A stretch of DNA of 42,027 bases, taken from the NCBI GenBank assembly GCA_937873685.1, contig CALMYO010000148.1, forward strand, positions 1-42,027. The letters run 5' to 3'. The position numbers and the translations under genes were made by a program. Source of the DNA: an uncultured Paracoccaceae bacterium (GTDB taxonomy: Bacteria > Pseudomonadota > Alphaproteobacteria > Rhizobiales > Rhizobiaceae). The notes below the pieces were generated by a model, which worked only from the letters and a program-made list of their open reading frames with translations, was not told where the DNA came from and did not search any database. Below are positions 25,670 to 32,016 of this stretch, piece after piece. Every line of letters begins with the position of its first letter. Position 1 is the first letter of the stretch.

Positions 25670-26125
25670 TCAACCGCGCAGCGTTTCCGCGATGCGCCTC
25701 GCAAAATCCTCGGCCGCCTGTCGCCGGTCGTAATCCTGCGTATGAAACTTCGCGCCGTTGCACAGCGCCACTTCCACCCGGTAGGTGTCGGCGCGGCTGT
25801 CCCAAGTGTTGACGACAACGCGGATCGCCTCAATGTCGGCGGCGCTGAAAAAGTCGGTTCGCCGGCGCAGCATGTTGGTGCGTTCCAGTTCGATCCGGCC
25901 GGGCGCAATCCGCCAGCGCAACGCGTCTGACCGCACCGCGCCGCTGATGAAAGCCGCACCAACGCTGAAGGCGCCAAGCATGATGACAAGGAAAAACGGC
26001 GTGACGGCGTTCAGCGGCCAAAGCGCCGGCGACAGTTGCCATGCCGGCATCGCAATTGCGAACACCCCGAAGACCAGCAGCACGGCGCGGATCGCCGGAT
26101 GGAACTGCGTCTCGAATTCGAGCAT
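25670..26125 (-). CDS. Small membrane protein, unknown function
   Basis: 151 residues. Two hydrophobic helices (about residues 12-28 and 38-60) are followed by a soluble domain of roughly 85 residues. This domain reads DALRWRIAPGRIELERTNMLRRRTDFFSAADI and then a beta-rich stretch ending in a helix with QAAEDFARRIAETLRG. The two-helix plus beta domain pattern is like small PH-like or DUF2244-type proteins, but I cannot assign it confidently. I chose start 26125 because the predicted N-terminus (MLEFETQFHPAIRAVLL) is compact. It interrupts the three Uma2 paralogues, being 56 bases from one and 75 from the next, so it is probably in the same transcript. Confidence 0.7.
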   Translation of the reverse strand: MLEFETQFHPAIRAVLLVFGVFAIAMPAWQLSPALWPLNAVTPFFLVIMLGAFSVGAAFISGAVRSDALRWRIAPGRIELERTNMLRRRTDFFSAADIEAIRVVVNTWDSRADTYRVEVALCNGAKFHTQDYDRRQAAEDFARRIAETLRG

Positions 26126-26200
26126 CGCCGGGAGCCCTTCTCGCGCCTGTAGCGAGGCACAATACGCTGACAAGCGTTGCGTTGACGTGAAGGCGACCGC

Positions 26201-26776
26201 TCAGTTTGTCTCGGACCAGTCGATATCGGCATACAATTCGGCAAGCGGCAGCGCAGCGCCGATCTCCGGCAGGGCGACCACCGCATCCAGGCCGGCGAAC
26301 TTCTCCAATCGCCATTCCTGTTCCACCTTGCGCCAGACCGTCACCTGCGGGGCTTCGGTATCGACAAGAAGTATGACCCTTATCTTCGGGTGCTGCTTGT
26401 ATTCCTCGATCTTGTGGACGCGATCGAACCTCCATGTCGAGGGCGACATGATCTCGAACACAACGCGCGGATCGTCGGCTTCCAGCGAGCGCGGATGCGG
26501 CTTGCCGCATTCGATCAGGAGATCGGGTCTTCGCGTGCCCACGACCGTGCGCACCGACTGGTCGGCCGTGTGCGGCCGGCAGGGTTTGCCGCGCAACTGG
26601 TTGCCAAGCGAAACGATCGCGTTCACCGTCACCCGGTCGTGCCGATTGGATGCCCCGGTCATGGCCTTGACGGTCGGCACCGGCACTCCGTGGACGAGTT
26701 CGTAGTTCATGTCCTGGCGTTCCTGCCAGTCGAAGAATTCTTCGACAGTCATCTGTTTGAGCGCCGGTTCAGCCAT
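26201..26776 (-). CDS. Uma2 family (DUF820) putative endonuclease, paralogue 2
   Basis: 191 residues. Core motifs are GTRRPDLLIECGKPH and PRVVFEIMSPSTWRFDRVHKIEEYKQH, which carry the PD-(D/E)xK-like residues. The C-terminus ends in ELYADIDWSETN. It is very close to paralogue 3: both share FFDWQERQD, NYELV.GVPV, and VRVILLVDTEAPQVTVWR-type segments. I use ATG 26776 because an AGGAGG-like site is nine bases upstream and the result matches paralogue 1; an ATG two codons earlier is also possible. The start lies inside the 3' end of paralogue 3, so translation is coupled. Recent duplication is the simplest explanation. Confidence 0.88.
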   Translation of the reverse strand: MAEPALKQMTVEEFFDWQERQDMNYELVHGVPVPTVKAMTGASNRHDRVTVNAIVSLGNQLRGKPCRPHTADQSVRTVVGTRRPDLLIECGKPHPRSLEADDPRVVFEIMSPSTWRFDRVHKIEEYKQHPKIRVILLVDTEAPQVTVWRKVEQEWRLEKFAGLDAVVALPEIGAALPLAELYADIDWSETN

Positions 26777-27356
26777 CGCCATGCTCCTCCTTCGACCAGT
26801 CGATATCCGCATAGAGTTCGGAAAACCGCAGTGCGGCGTGGATTTCGGGCAGTTCGATGACCGACTCCATGCCGGCAAGATCCTCAAACCGCCAACCGCT
26901 GTCGCTGCGCCGCCATACCGTCACCTGAGGCGCTTCCGTGTCGACCAGCAGGATGACCCGGATGCAGTCGTTCAGCTTGTATTCTTCCAGTTTCTGAAAC
27001 CGGTCGAAACGCATCGTCGATGGCGACAGGATTTCGATCACCACGCGCGGATCGGCGGCATCAAGGCGGCGTGTATCCGGCGGCGCGCATTCGATCGTGA
27101 CATCGGGCCTTCGCGTGCCGCGAAAAGTGCGCACCGACTGGTCGGAGGTGCGCGGACGGCAGGGCTTGCCGCGCAGGCTGTTGCCAAGGCTCACAATCGC
27201 ATTGACCGTTACCATGTCATGACGACCGCTGGCGCCGGTCATCGCCTTGACGGACAGCACCGGCACGCCGTCCACAAGTTCATAGTTCTTGTCCTGGCGT
27301 TCCTGCCAGTCGAAGAACTCCTCGACGCTCATGCGTTTCGCTACGCGCTCGGCCAT
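26769..27356 (-). CDS. Uma2 family (DUF820) putative endonuclease, paralogue 3
   Basis: 195 residues, the first gene of the run on the minus strand. Its motifs are GTRRPDVTIECAPPD and PRVVIEILSPSTMRFDRFQKLEEYK, and it ends FSELYADIDWSKEEHGDG. The last codons contain the start codon of paralogue 2. The ATG at 27356 is preceded by a GGAGACGGACG stretch. The two proteins 2 and 3 share long identical blocks (for example ADIDWS and TEAPQVTVWR). The intergenic space to the oxidase subunit gene (139 bases, divergent) must hold the promoter for the whole group. Confidence 0.88.
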   Translation of the reverse strand: MAERVAKRMSVEEFFDWQERQDKNYELVDGVPVLSVKAMTGASGRHDMVTVNAIVSLGNSLRGKPCRPRTSDQSVRTFRGTRRPDVTIECAPPDTRRLDAADPRVVIEILSPSTMRFDRFQKLEEYKLNDCIRVILLVDTEAPQVTVWRRSDSGWRFEDLAGMESVIELPEIHAALRFSELYADIDWSKEEHGDG

Positions 27357-27495
27357 CGTCCGTCTCCTGACTGGAAATCTATCACACTCCCGGAAACTCA
27401 AGAAGCGGCGCGATTGCCTGAAATGCGACGTTCGGGCCGGTTGCCCTTCGCCTCCGTTTTGGCTAAGCGACAGAAAACCTTCCGGAGGGAGAAAC

Positions 27496-27723
27496 ATGGC
27501 TGATCACAAGCCGACAGGCCCGGTCGAACTCGGGGCCGAGATGGACTACGCCGAACACAACCGCACCTTTGCGATGTTCATCGCCTTGACGAAATGGAGC
27601 ATCGTGTTCCTGGTTGCGTTGCTCGTCGCCATGGCCTTCGGCCTTGTCGGTCCGGGCGGCTTCTTTTCGTCGCTTGTCGTTTTCGTGATCGTTTGCGCCG
27701 CCGGCTACTTCGCCCTGCGCTGA
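27496..27723 (+). CDS. aa3-type cytochrome c oxidase subunit IV
   Basis: 75 residues, the normal length for the bacterial aa3 oxidase subunit IV family. The protein has an N-terminal soluble part containing MDYAEHNRTFAMFIALTKWS, which is the family signature, and two hydrophobic helices (about 33-49 and 54-72) ending in AGYFALR. It is an accessory membrane subunit of the terminal respiratory oxidase. A GGAGGGAG site precedes ATG 27496. The other oxidase genes are not in this window; such isolated genes are usual in Rhizobiales. A strong hairpin lies 13 bases after the stop. Confidence 0.9.
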   Translation: MADHKPTGPVELGAEMDYAEHNRTFAMFIALTKWSIVFLVALLVAMAFGLVGPGGFFSSLVVFVIVCAAGYFALR

Positions 27724-27735
27724 AATCTCAGCACT

Positions 27736-27772
27736 AACGCGCCAGCAGGCCAGCGGGCCTTGCCGGCGCGTT
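27736..27772. terminator. Strong hairpin between convergent genes (likely bidirectional terminator)
   Basis: AACGCGCC (27736-27743) pairs perfectly with GGCGCGTT (27765-27772), and an inner AGGCC/GGCCT stem (27747-27751 with 27756-27760) continues the helix around AGCG. It sits between the oxidase subunit IV gene and the convergent TPR lipoprotein gene. No clean T tract follows on either strand, so mechanism is uncertain. Confidence 0.45.
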
Positions 27773-27819
27773 GCCTCGTTCCCCGCCAGACCGCTCCGGG
27801 GCGCAAAAAGAAGGGCAGG

Positions 27820-28686
27820 TTATCCGCGCGTACGCGCCAGACCAGCCCTTGCAGCCTCGAATTTCGGATCGAGTTGCAGCGCGTGGCCGTAGGATTTGGC
27901 CGCCTTTGCCCGGTCACCGCGCCTCTCATAGACCAGCGCCTGATTGGCCCAGGATTCGGCCAGCCGGCTGTCGAGCTTGATGGCGGTGTTGAAATCCTCA
28001 AACGCGTTTTCTTCCGATCCAGTCGCCAGATAGGACAGACCGCGCCCGTTATAGGGTTCGGGCGATGACGGCGACAGCGATATGGCGGTCGAGAAATCCT
28101 CGATTGCCTGCAGGTGCTGGCCGCGCGATTGCTGGATCAGCCCGCGGCGGTGATAGGCGCGCGGATCGTTGGTATCGAGCTGGATAGCCCGCTGGAAATC
28201 GTTGAACGCCTCGTTCAGCCGCCCCGCCTTGCGATACAACTCGCCGCGGCCGACATAGGCGGCGTCGTAGCGCGGATTGAGCTGGATGGCGCGATTGTAG
28301 TCTTCCGCCGCCTTGACGGGTTCGCCGAGTAGGCGCCACACCAGCGCACGGTTGGCGTAGGCCTCGTGAAAGGACGGGTTGATCTCGATGGCGCGGTTGA
28401 AGTCGCGGATCGCGTCGTTGAACCGCCCGGCCTTGCCGTAAGCGGAACCGCGCACATTATAGGCCACCGCGTCGTTCGGGTTCTGGCGGATCACCGCCGT
28501 CAGCGATTCGATGTTCTCGGAAGAACCCTGTGCGGCATCGAGCCGCACCGATTCAGCCTCGATGCCGGTCTGGCAGGCGCCGAGCGCCAGCGATGCGGCG
28601 AGCAGCGCGACGCAGCCGATCGAGCGCGCCGAAAACAGGCGATGCATATGCTTGCGCGGCTCCGCCGCAGCCAAACCCGACATCAT
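27820..28686 (-). CDS. TPR-repeat lipoprotein (NlpI-like)
   Basis: 288 residues. The N-terminus has a basic stretch, a hydrophobic segment and the lipobox LGAC (Cys at residue 38), so the protein is a membrane-anchored lipoprotein. The rest is a chain of about seven tetratricopeptide repeats of 34 residues, for example AVAYNVRGSAYGKAGRFNDA and AAYVGRGELYRKAGRLNEAF. TPR scaffolds mediate protein contacts; NlpI-type proteins link cell-wall hydrolases or secretion, but the specific role is not shown. An AGGGGA site precedes ATG 28686; a shorter start at 28647 (MHRLFSARS) would give a more standard signal peptide. It is downstream of rpsU on the same strand. Confidence 0.88.
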   Translation of the reverse strand: MMSGLAAAEPRKHMHRLFSARSIGCVALLAASLALGACQTGIEAESVRLDAAQGSSENIESLTAVIRQNPNDAVAYNVRGSAYGKAGRFNDAIRDFNRAIEINPSFHEAYANRALVWRLLGEPVKAAEDYNRAIQLNPRYDAAYVGRGELYRKAGRLNEAFNDFQRAIQLDTNDPRAYHRRGLIQQSRGQHLQAIEDFSTAISLSPSSPEPYNGRGLSYLATGSEENAFEDFNTAIKLDSRLAESWANQALVYERRGDRAKAAKSYGHALQLDPKFEAARAGLARTRG

Positions 28687-28713
28687 GTCCCCTGACCTGT
28701 ATGCCCCGGATAT

Positions 28714-28740
28714 CGCCTGTTTTTAATGCGAAAACGGGCG
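28714..28740. terminator. Hairpin downstream of rpsU (candidate terminator)
   Basis: CGCCTGTTTT (28714-28723) pairs with AAAACGGGCG (28731-28740) around a seven-base loop, with one G/T wobble. It is about 65 bases downstream of the rpsU stop on the minus strand and just before the start of the TPR gene. The stem has the T-rich and A-rich inner half seen in some bidirectional terminators, but no outer T tract. Partial read-through into the TPR gene remains possible. Confidence 0.45.
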
Positions 28741-28805
28741 AGGCGACCGAAGCCGCTCCACCCGCGCATAGCCCTGGAAATCGTCGAAAAAACGGCGAAA
28801 GCCGA

Positions 28806-29045
28806 TCAGCGCGGCGCTGCAGCCACCGGGCGCGCGCCACCGAGCAGGCCTTCGCGCTGGGCGCGCTTGCGCGCCAGCTTGCGGGCGCGGCGAACGGCCT
28901 CGGCCTTCTCGCGCGCGCGCTTCTCGGACGGCTTCTCGTAATGGCCCCGCATCTTCATTTCGCGGAAGATGCCCTCACGCTGCATCTTCTTTTTCAGCGC
29001 ACGCAGCGCCTGGTCGACGTTGTTGTCGCGAACGAGTACCTGCAC
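28806..29045 (-). CDS. rpsU: 30S ribosomal protein S21
   Basis: 79 residues. The protein has the S21 opening [24 protein letters not shown], followed by [26 protein letters not shown], rich in Arg and Lys. It binds the 16S rRNA platform during initiation. The start codon is GTG at 29045, after AAGGAAAG. The Ala/Pro-rich C-terminal extension ([14 protein letters not shown]) is longer than in enterobacterial S21, as is usual in alphaproteobacteria. It is divergent from the sox operon with a 252-base gap in which I see no other gene. Confidence 0.93.
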   Translation of the reverse strand: MQVLVRDNNVDQALRALKKKMQREGIFREMKMRGHYEKPSEKRAREKAEAVRRARKLARKRAQREGLLGGARPVAAAPR

Positions 29046-29297
29046 GGAGCTTTCCTTGTAGTCGGTTGGTGTTCATGGAAACAGAAAACAGCTTCGGCGA
29101 CATGCATCGCCAAGCTTTTGGCGCGCCCATAGCAGATGCCGCCAACCATGTCCACAGCAACGCAGAAATTTGCATGGCGCTTCGAGCCCGTGCACGGCCG
29201 TCCCGTTCCGATTGCGCCATGGCGGCGTCGCTGCGATGCTGGCACTTTGGCGGTCGGTTCTCTATGTACGGCGCAAACGAAGGCAGCAGGCGGTGAC

Positions 29298-30551
29298 ATG
29301 AAGCGGTTTGGCGTTTTCGCGCTGGCGCGCGAGGGATTGCGGGGCCACAAGGGCTGGGAAAAGCAGTGGACGTCGCCGGAGCCGCGCGGCGAATACGACG
29401 TGGTGATCGTCGGCGCAGGCGGGCATGGCCTCGCCACGGCCTTCTACCTCGCCTACGAACACGGCATCACCAATGTGGCGGTGCTGGAAAAAGGCTGGCT
29501 CGGCGGCGGCAATACCGGCCGCAACACCACCATCATCCGCTCCAACTATCTCTACGACGAATCGGCCGGCATGTACGACCATGCAGTTAAGCTGTGGGAC
29601 AACCTCAGCCAGGTGCTGAACTACAACGTGATGTACTCGCCGCGCGGCGTGATGATGCTGGCGCACAATGTGCACGACGTGCAGGTGGCGAAGCGCCACG
29701 TCCATGCCAACCGCGGCAATGGCGTCGACAACGAATGGCTGACGCCGGAACAGGCGAAGGAATTCTGCCCGCCGCTGAACATCTCGCGCTCCGCCCGCTA
29801 TCCCGTGATGGGTGCGGCGCTGCAGCGGCGCGGCGGCACCGCGCGCCACGACGCGGTAGCCTGGGGCTATGCGCGCGCAGCGTCTGCGCGCGGCGTCCAC
29901 ATCATCCAGAACTGCGAGGTGACCGGCATTCGCCGCGCCCCCGACGGGCGGGTGACCGGCGTGGATACGACGCGCGGCGTCATCGGCGCCAAGAAGGTCG
30001 GCGTGGTTGCGGCAGGCCACACCTCGGTGATCATGGAGATGGCCGGGGTGCGCATGCCGCTGGAGAGTTTTCCGCTGCAGGCGCTGGTGTCTGAGCCGGT
30101 GAAACCGTGTTTCCCCTGCGTGGTGATGAGCAACACCGTGCACGCCTACATCTCGCAATCCGACAAGGGCGAACTGGTGATCGGCGCCGGCACCGACCAG
30201 TACACCTCCTATTCGCAGACGGGCGGGCTGCACATTCTCAACCACACGCTCGACGCCATCTGCGAGATGTTCCCGATGTTCACGCGCATGAAGATGCTGC
30301 GTTCGTGGGGCGGCATTGTCGACGTGACGCCGGACCGCTCGCCGATCCTCGCCAAGACGCCGGTTCCGGGTCTCTACGTCAATTGCGGCTGGGGCACCGG
30401 CGGCTTCAAGGCGACGCCGGGTTCGGGCCATGTGTTCGCCCACACGATCGCCCGCGACGAGCCGCACCGCATCAACGCGCCGTTCACGCTGGAGCGCTTC
30501 CGCAGCGGGCGGCTGATCGACGAGGCGGCCGCCGCGGCGGTGGCCCACTGA
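29298..30551 (+). CDS. soxB: Sarcosine oxidase beta subunit
   Basis: 417 residues. It is the catalytic FAD subunit of heterotetrameric sarcosine oxidase, which demethylates sarcosine to glycine and passes the methyl group to tetrahydrofolate. The FAD motif [18 protein letters not shown] lies near residue 35. [17 protein letters not shown] follows, and [13 protein letters not shown] near residue 183 contains the histidine that is expected to hold FMN covalently in this family. The terminal [14 protein letters not shown] matches the C-terminal flavin pocket. It opens the operon. The next gene begins two bases after its TGA and is not soxD but a YebY-like exported protein, which is unusual. Confidence 0.94.
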   Translation: MKRFGVFALAREGLRGHKGWEKQWTSPEPRGEYDVVIVGAGGHGLATAFYLAYEHGITNVAVLEKGWLGGGNTGRNTTIIRSNYLYDESAGMYDHAVKLWDNLSQVLNYNVMYSPRGVMMLAHNVHDVQVAKRHVHANRGNGVDNEWLTPEQAKEFCPPLNISRSARYPVMGAALQRRGGTARHDAVAWGYARAASARGVHIIQNCEVTGIRRAPDGRVTGVDTTRGVIGAKKVGVVAAGHTSVIMEMAGVRMPLESFPLQALVSEPVKPCFPCVVMSNTVHAYISQSDKGELVIGAGTDQYTSYSQTGGLHILNHTLDAICEMFPMFTRMKMLRSWGGIVDVTPDRSPILAKTPVPGLYVNCGWGTGGFKATPGSGHVFAHTIARDEPHRINAPFTLERFRSGRLIDEAAAAAVAH

Positions 30552-30552
30552 C

Positions 30553-31026
30553 ATGATGCTCGCCGCCGCCGCGCTGCTCGTTTCGAGCCTGACGCAGGCG
30601 GCCGACGAAAAGGACTGGCTCCACTTTCCCGACATGACCGATTTTCGCACCCAGCGCATCAGCCGACAGCCGAACGAGGCGAACTGGCCCTTCACGGTGG
30701 ATGAAGGCATGCTGCTGTGCGCGCGCGGATTCGGGCAGAGAATCGCCATGTTCGCGGAAATCCCCGATGGCGATGCGGGCTTCGGGGACGATACGGGCGC
30801 GGAAGACAACGCCGTCGACGATGGCGCCAATGTATCCGGACCGCGCGTCGTGGTTCTGACCGTCGACCCGTTCGATCTTGCTTTCGGTCCGCTTGGCGAC
30901 CGTTCGCTGCTCGATCTCCCGACGACCCCGGAAGGGGCGATCCGGCGCATTGCGCCGTTCGTCACGCAGGCGCGCAAGCTGTGCGACCAGCCGCGCGGAG
31001 CGGAAATCGGCGGAGGCGAGCTGTGA
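30553..31026 (+). CDS. YebY-like (DUF2511-like) exported protein 1, inserted in the sox operon
   Basis: 157 residues with an N-terminal signal peptide (LAAAALLVSSLTQAADEK), so it is periplasmic. The region ISRQPNEANWPFTVDEGMLLCARG (residues about 36-58) resembles the E. coli YebY/DUF2511 core, where a Trp-containing strand is followed by EG and a cysteine. A second cysteine occurs near residue 144 in ARKLCDQ; the pair may form a disulfide, as the family has one. A long acidic insert (GDAGFGDDTGAEDNAVDDGA) lies between. It is a paralogue of the next gene, sharing WPFTV.EG...C and IRRIA. YebY proteins are associated with a copper-linked operon in E. coli, but no copper gene is seen here. The role beside sarcosine oxidase is unknown. 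Confidence 0.65.
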   Translation: MMLAAAALLVSSLTQAADEKDWLHFPDMTDFRTQRISRQPNEANWPFTVDEGMLLCARGFGQRIAMFAEIPDGDAGFGDDTGAEDNAVDDGANVSGPRVVVLTVDPFDLAFGPLGDRSLLDLPTTPEGAIRRIAPFVTQARKLCDQPRGAEIGGGEL

Positions 31027-31703
31027 TGGTGGGTAACGCCATACCCCCACCCCTAACCCCTCCCCTCAATGGGGAGGGGAAGGCTGGCGCCGTGCGTGGC
31101 CGGCAAGGAGGAAAGCCAGCCTGTTTCGTAGCTCGCAGGGCAACATCGCCTGCGCCCCCCTCCCCCTTGAGGGGAGGGGTTGGGGGTGGGGGTAAAACCC
31201 GCCCGCAGGGCGGCCAACCTGTCCGGCATTTCAACAGGGCTTCGGCATCGTTCTTTGCATTCCTGCTTTCCGCCGTCCCGGCAATCGCGTCGGAAACGGA
31301 CGACAAGCTGCCGCCGTTCTCGCTCGACGTGGCGAAAACGCTGACGACATTTCGCACCGCCCCATTTTCGGCGGCGCATGTGGCGCAGGGCGACTGGCCC
31401 TTCACGGTAAGCGAAGGCGAAGTCGCCTGCTTCGACTTCATGGACAAGCGCTGGGCGGTGTTTTCTGCGACCGACAATGGCGACAAGGGCTTCGTGCTGA
31501 TGCCCGATCCGGTGTCCATCTTCACCATGAGCCTTGAGAACCCCGGCTTGCTGAAGCCGTTTCCCGGTTTCGAGGAATTGATCCGCAGAATCGCCCGCAC
31601 GCGCGAAGCGGCGCTCGCTGCCTGCGAAAAGGACGGGCGCGGGATGTTTGACGATGTTTCCGGTGACGGAAGCGAGCCGGCCTTACCGGCCGACGAGGAG
31701 TGA
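31026..31703 (+). CDS. YebY-like (DUF2511-like) exported protein 2 with repeat-encoded N-terminal extension
   Basis: 225 residues as called. The start ATG (31026) overlaps the previous stop (TGATG). Residues about 6-57 are encoded by a palindromic repeat (31042-31194, 153 bases, a multiple of three) giving a Pro/Gly/Arg-rich stretch. Residues 58-89 supply a hydrophobic signal segment (SFFAFLLSAVPAIASE). The mature domain then reads AQGDWPFTVSEGEVACFDFMDKR with a first cysteine at residue 135, and a second near 200 (ALAACEKDG). There is no ATG, GTG or TTG in frame between the repeat and the hydrophobic segment, so this start is the only simple one. Either the repeat is translated as part of a long signal-peptide n-region, or the gene has lost proper secretion. 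Confidence 0.6.
   Translation: MVGNAIPPPLTPPLNGEGKAGAVRGRQGGKPACFVARRATSPAPPSPLRGGVGGGGKTRPQGGQPVRHFNRASASFFAFLLSAVPAIASETDDKLPPFSLDVAKTLTTFRTAPFSAAHVAQGDWPFTVSEGEVACFDFMDKRWAVFSATDNGDKGFVLMPDPVSIFTMSLENPGLLKPFPGFEELIRRIARTREAALAACEKDGRGMFDDVSGDGSEPALPADEE
31042..31194. repeat. Palindromic GC-rich repeat, copy 3 (long inverted-arm type), in frame inside a gene
   Basis: The left arm begins TACCCCCACCCCTAACCCC at 31042 and the right arm is its inverted counterpart ending at 31194, with about two mismatches over some 37 bases. Between them are smaller inverted repeats: GGCTGGC/GCCAGCC (31082-31088 and 31115-31121) and CGCAGG/CCTGCG (31134-31139 and 31148-31153). It is 153 bases long and contributes 51 codons without a stop to the second YebY-like gene. 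It belongs to the same subfamily as the copy at 24041-24132. Confidence 0.88.
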
Positions 31704-31707
31704 CCAC

Positions 31708-32016
31708 ATGCTGTTGATCCGCTGCCCGTATTGCGAGGAGGAGCGCCCCGAACTGGAGTTTCGCGGCGCAGGCGAAGCGCATATCGCGCGCCCGGCCGAC
31801 ATCGCCTCAGTGTCGGACGAGGCGTTCGAGGCCTTTTTCTTCCTGCGCGATAATCCGAAAGGCATCACTTACGAACGCTGGCGCCACATGCACGGCTGCG
31901 CGCGCTTCTTCAACGCCGTGCGCGACACGGTGAGTGACCGGTTCGTGATGACCTACAAGGCCGGCGAACCGAAGCCGGATGCCAAGACAATCGAAAAGGC
32001 GCGAGCCGGAGCATGA
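31708..32016 (+). CDS. soxD: Sarcosine oxidase delta subunit
   Basis: 102 residues, the usual size of this small zinc-binding subunit. LLIRCPYCEEERPELEFR contains the N-terminal CPYC zinc ligands; a later HMHGCARFFNAVRDT gives the remaining His/Cys ligands. It helps hold the alpha-beta pair together. The start ATG at 31708 follows GAGGAGTGACC. It begins four bases after the second YebY-like gene, and its stop overlaps the soxA ATG (ATGA), so it is translated in the same operon. Order soxB-soxD-soxA-soxG is preserved, apart from the two inserted genes. Confidence 0.93.
   Translation: MLLIRCPYCEEERPELEFRGAGEAHIARPADIASVSDEAFEAFFFLRDNPKGITYERWRHMHGCARFFNAVRDTVSDRFVMTYKAGEPKPDAKTIEKARAGA

Noticed and set aside
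29046..29297. Possible riboswitch (glycine or tetrahydrofolate type) before soxB
   Set aside because: I searched the 252 bases by eye for paired glycine-riboswitch-like cores and found no conserved elements. Nothing beyond a plain intergenic region is supported.
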